Shown in pieces: positions 14,710-16,160 of a stretch of DNA of 16,160 bases; position 1 is the first letter of the stretch; each line of letters begins with the position of its first letter. The position numbers and the translations under genes were made by a program. The notes beneath the pieces were generated by a model, which saw only the letters and a program-made list of their open reading frames with translations, was not told the origin of the DNA and searched no databases. Origin of the DNA: Oscillospiraceae bacterium (lineage in GTDB: Bacteria; Bacillota; Clostridia; Oscillospirales; Ruminococcaceae); contig JAFUQL010000079.1 of the NCBI GenBank assembly GCA_017472375.1, positions 1-16,160 on the forward strand, in the 5' to 3' direction.

Positions 14710-14736
14710 AAAAATGCCGCCCGGTCAAGGCGGCAT
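14710..14736 (-). terminator. Terminator-like hairpin in the leader of the 95-residue gene
   Basis: On the minus strand ATGCCGCC (14736-14729) pairs with GGCGGCAT (14721-14714) around a 7-base loop and is followed by TTTT then C. It lies between a promoter-like site and the start codon. It either ends the upstream glycosyltransferase-DUF2304 transcripts or acts as an attenuator for the 95-residue gene. Confidence 0.7.
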
Positions 14737-14754
14737 CATGCACCTATATCCTAT

Positions 14755-14783
14755 AGTATATCATAAAACAGGCCGCGGCACAA
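14755..14783 (-). promoter_or_regulatory. Probable minus-strand promoter upstream of the 95-residue gene
   Basis: Read on the minus strand, TTGTGC (14783-14778) is 17 bases from TATACT (14760-14755). The -10 is a 5 of 6 match and the surroundings are AT-rich compared with the genome. The leader would be about 100 bases and contains two hairpins. Confidence 0.6.
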
Positions 14784-14790
14784 CGCAGCA

Positions 14791-14807
14791 GGGGCAATTT
14801 TTGCCCC
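14791..14807. repeat. Short perfect inverted repeat
   Basis: GGGGCAA (14791-14797) and TTGCCCC (14801-14807) around TTT, between DUF2304 and the minus-strand promoter. There is no T-run on the correct side for termination, so it could be an operator-like dyad just upstream of the -35 or a weak 3'-end hairpin. Confidence 0.4.
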
Positions 14808-14851
14808 TATGCCCAAAAAAGTTTTTGTCGCAGCCGCAGCCGTGTCAAGGG

Positions 14852-15226
14852 TCATTCGCCTTTGGGCTCGTCGTGGAGATGCTCCTCGTGGGTGCGCTCG
14901 TTCAGGGCTACCTTCTGGGCCAGAGTGCGCAGCTTAAAGTCCAGCTGGCTGATGCGCACCATCATGGAGAACTGATGTACCAGCAGCACAAAAATGATGA
15001 GCAGGTACACCAGATTGATGGGTGCCTCAAACTGCAGCATCCGGGCCGCCCAGCTGGCAAGTTCAGGGAAGATGCTCAGCAGCAGCAGGAAGGCCGAGAA
15101 GAACAGCCAGAAGATGGAGTCCTCGATCTGTACCTTGGCTTGACGGATGCGCCGCAGGATGAACACGGCGGTACACAGGCTGCCGACCAGCAGCAGCACG
15201 CGCAGGGGGATACCGATCACCAGCAT
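14852..15226 (-). CDS. DUF2304 membrane protein
   Basis: This 124-residue protein has three predicted transmembrane helices (about 3-24, 36-53 and 70-88). A cytosolic amphipathic tail follows with the DUF2304-like segment ISQLDFKLRTLAQKVAL, then a charged His/Glu-rich end. DUF2304 proteins are typically encoded next to family-2 glycosyltransferases of the dolichol-phosphate-mannose synthase type and may anchor or assist them at the membrane; that role is inference. AAGGAG (15240-15235) sets the start at 15226. Only one base separates it from the glycosyltransferase stop, and its Shine-Dalgarno lies inside that gene, so the two are translationally coupled. Confidence 0.88.
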   Translation of the reverse strand: MLVIGIPLRVLLLVGSLCTAVFILRRIRQAKVQIEDSIFWLFFSAFLLLLSIFPELASWAARMLQFEAPINLVYLLIIFVLLVHQFSMMVRISQLDFKLRTLAQKVALNERTHEEHLHDEPKGE

Positions 15227-15227
15227 A

Positions 15228-15947
15228 TCACAGACTCCTTTCGGGATAGGGGCGCGACACGTCGCGCTTGCGGAACCACTGGATGAGCAGGATGGACAGG
15301 CCCATCTTGATCATGTACTCCACCGAGCGGGCGAAATTCAGATAACTCTCGCCGGCGGTGCGCTCGGCCATCTCCACCTGCACTTCCTTCACCACAGCAC
15401 CGTTTTTGATGAGATAGCTGATGGTGTCCGGCTCGGGGCCATAATTCAGGTTCTGGGCAAACTCGGTCAGCAGGCGGCGGTTGAACATCCGCATACCGCT
15501 GGTGGGGTCGCAGATGGCACGCCCGGTGGTCAGGCGGATGGCCCAGCTGATCAGGTAGCTGCCCAGCATCCGCAGGGTGCGGGGCTTCAGCACCGTGATG
15601 AACCGGCTGCCGATGACGATGTCCGCACCGTTCTCCAGCTCCTCCAGCATGGGAGCGATGTACTGGGGCAGGTGCTGGCCGTCGCCGTCAAACTGCATGG
15701 CGCAGTCGTAGCCGTGTTCGGCGGCGTAGCGCAGACCGGTCTGGAATGCGCCCGCCAGACCCAGGTTCACCGGCAGGTCGATGAGCCGGTAACCGCGGCG
15801 GCGGCAGATGGCGGCGGTGGAGTCACGGCTGCCGTCGTTGACCACCACATAGTCGTATTGGGGGTAGTTTTCAATGAGATTGTCCACCACCCGCTCGATG
15901 CTGCCTTCCTCGTTGTAGGCGGGGATGACGATGAGCAGTTTCTGCAT
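15228..15947 (-). CDS. Family 2 glycosyltransferase (DPM1/polyprenyl-phosphate type)
   Basis: This GT-A fold enzyme of 239 residues probably transfers a sugar from a nucleotide donor to a lipid carrier or surface glycan. Motifs are IVIPAYNEEGSI 6-17, VVNDGSRDST 35-44, the metal-binding FDGDGQH 86-92, GSRF near 113 and DPTSGMRMF 147-155. These resemble dolichyl-phosphate mannosyltransferase-like family members. A moderately hydrophobic stretch near 205-223 could be a membrane-associating segment, and the C-terminal end is basic. The start at 15947 has AAAGGAGG (15960-15953) five bases upstream. The in-frame ATG at 16007 would overlap the preceding gene and is rejected. It lies between a second glycosyltransferase and its DUF2304 partner. 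Confidence 0.93.
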   Translation of the reverse strand: MQKLLIVIPAYNEEGSIERVVDNLIENYPQYDYVVVNDGSRDSTAAICRRRGYRLIDLPVNLGLAGAFQTGLRYAAEHGYDCAMQFDGDGQHLPQYIAPMLEELENGADIVIGSRFITVLKPRTLRMLGSYLISWAIRLTTGRAICDPTSGMRMFNRRLLTEFAQNLNYGPEPDTISYLIKNGAVVKEVQVEMAERTAGESYLNFARSVEYMIKMGLSILLIQWFRKRDVSRPYPERSL

Positions 15948-15982
15948 GGGGCCCTCCTTTGGAAAGGGTGTTAGGGATGGGT

Positions 15983-16160
15983 TCAGGCATCGGGCAGCAG
16001 CTCGCACAGCCGCTGAGCCACCGCCTGCCAGGTGAAGTTCTGTTCCAGTCGCTCCCGGGTCAGACGGGCGGCCTGTTCGCGCCAGTCCGCATCCGCAAGG
16101 GCGTGCTCCAGCGCCGGGGCGATGGCCTCCGGGGTGGGGGCGTCCAACTGGATGCCGTAC
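15983..16160 (-). CDS. 3' end of a glycosyltransferase, probably group 4/GT1-like
   Basis: Only the last 58 residues lie in the window. The reading frame runs from the right edge (minus strand) to a TGA at 15985-15983. It starts YGIQLDAPTPEAIAPALEHA and ends with ...LEQNFTWQAVAQRLCELLPDA. The pattern of a helical tail with FTWxxVAxRLCELL is typical of the C-terminus of GT4-type retaining glycosyltransferases, where the final helix follows the nucleotide-sugar domain. It ends 35 bases before the family-2 glycosyltransferase start, consistent with one operon. The assignment rests on the tail alone, so the exact enzyme is unknown. Confidence 0.65.
   Translation of the reverse strand, partial: YGIQLDAPTPEAIAPALEHALADADWREQAARLTRERLEQNFTWQAVAQRLCELLPDA

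Noticed and set aside
14820..14860. Minus-strand TTGACA near 14856 as a promoter for the 95-residue gene
   Set aside because: No acceptable -10 hexamer occurs 16-19 bases downstream (AAAACT). The TTGTGC-TATACT pair is better placed.
14260..15974. Plus-strand open frames over the minus-strand genes (168, 217 and 275 codons)
   Set aside because: They lie over the DUF2304 and glycosyltransferase genes and the terminators. They lack Shine-Dalgarno sites and resemble composition artefacts.
1..16160. CRISPR array, insertion sequence, prophage, tRNA or rRNA
   Set aside because: No regularly spaced repeats, transposase, integrase, att-like duplications or tRNA/rRNA signatures were seen on reading either strand.

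Overview
The window is a dense, GC-rich (roughly 60% or more) bacterial chromosome segment made of core genes. Gene content and order (smc-ftsY; yhbY-nadD-yqeK-LCP-rsfS-leuS, which is the Firmicutes yqe cluster; yqeG; efp beside a CD1247-like gene), strong AGGAGG ribosome binding sites and the protein style all suggest a Clostridia member. The best guess is the Oscillospiraceae/Ruminococcaceae (Faecalibacterium, Gemmiger or Subdoligranulum-like). That placement is an inference from gene style, not from a search.

Layout, plus strand. Positions 1-3285 hold an SMC protein lacking only its N-terminus, which lies outside the window. It is followed by ftsY (3341-4261), an XTP/dITP pyrophosphatase (4265-4900), yhbY (5027-5323), nadD (5349-5945), yqeK (5951-6526), a LytR-CpsA-Psr cell-wall ligase (6535-7914), rsfS (7936-8313) and leuS (8381-10924, TTG start). 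This looks like one long co-directional transcription unit closed by a modest terminator after leuS. Next is a stand-alone rpsU (11198-11374; 58 codons) with a full-consensus promoter and a strong terminator. A translationally coupled pair follows: yqeG (HAD phosphatase) and an endonuclease IV-like TIM barrel. Then efp comes with its own promoter and terminator, and an acidic zinc-ribbon protein of the CD1247 type.

Layout, minus strand. Facing these across a terminator-rich junction (14175-14361) are an unrecognised 95-residue protein (14362-14649) with a structured leader and, further upstream, an envelope glycan cluster: the 3' end of a group-4-like glycosyltransferase, a family-2 glycosyltransferase and a DUF2304 membrane protein.

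Functionally the plus-strand genes cover chromosome organisation (SMC), membrane protein targeting (FtsY), nucleotide-pool cleaning, ribosome assembly and silencing (YhbY, RsfS), NAD synthesis and Ap4A breakdown (NadD, YqeK), and translation (LeuS, bS21, EF-P). The minus-strand cluster probably builds surface polysaccharide or lipid-linked sugars, and the LCP protein may attach such polymers to the wall.

I do not see a new multi-gene system, mobile element, CRISPR array, RNA gene or phage gene. The more interesting signals are small: an 18-bp dyad over the rpsU promoter, a promoter-then-terminator leader before the 95-residue orphan, a Cys-rich tail on the CD1247-like protein, and non-canonical residues in the LCP and endonuclease IV-like proteins.
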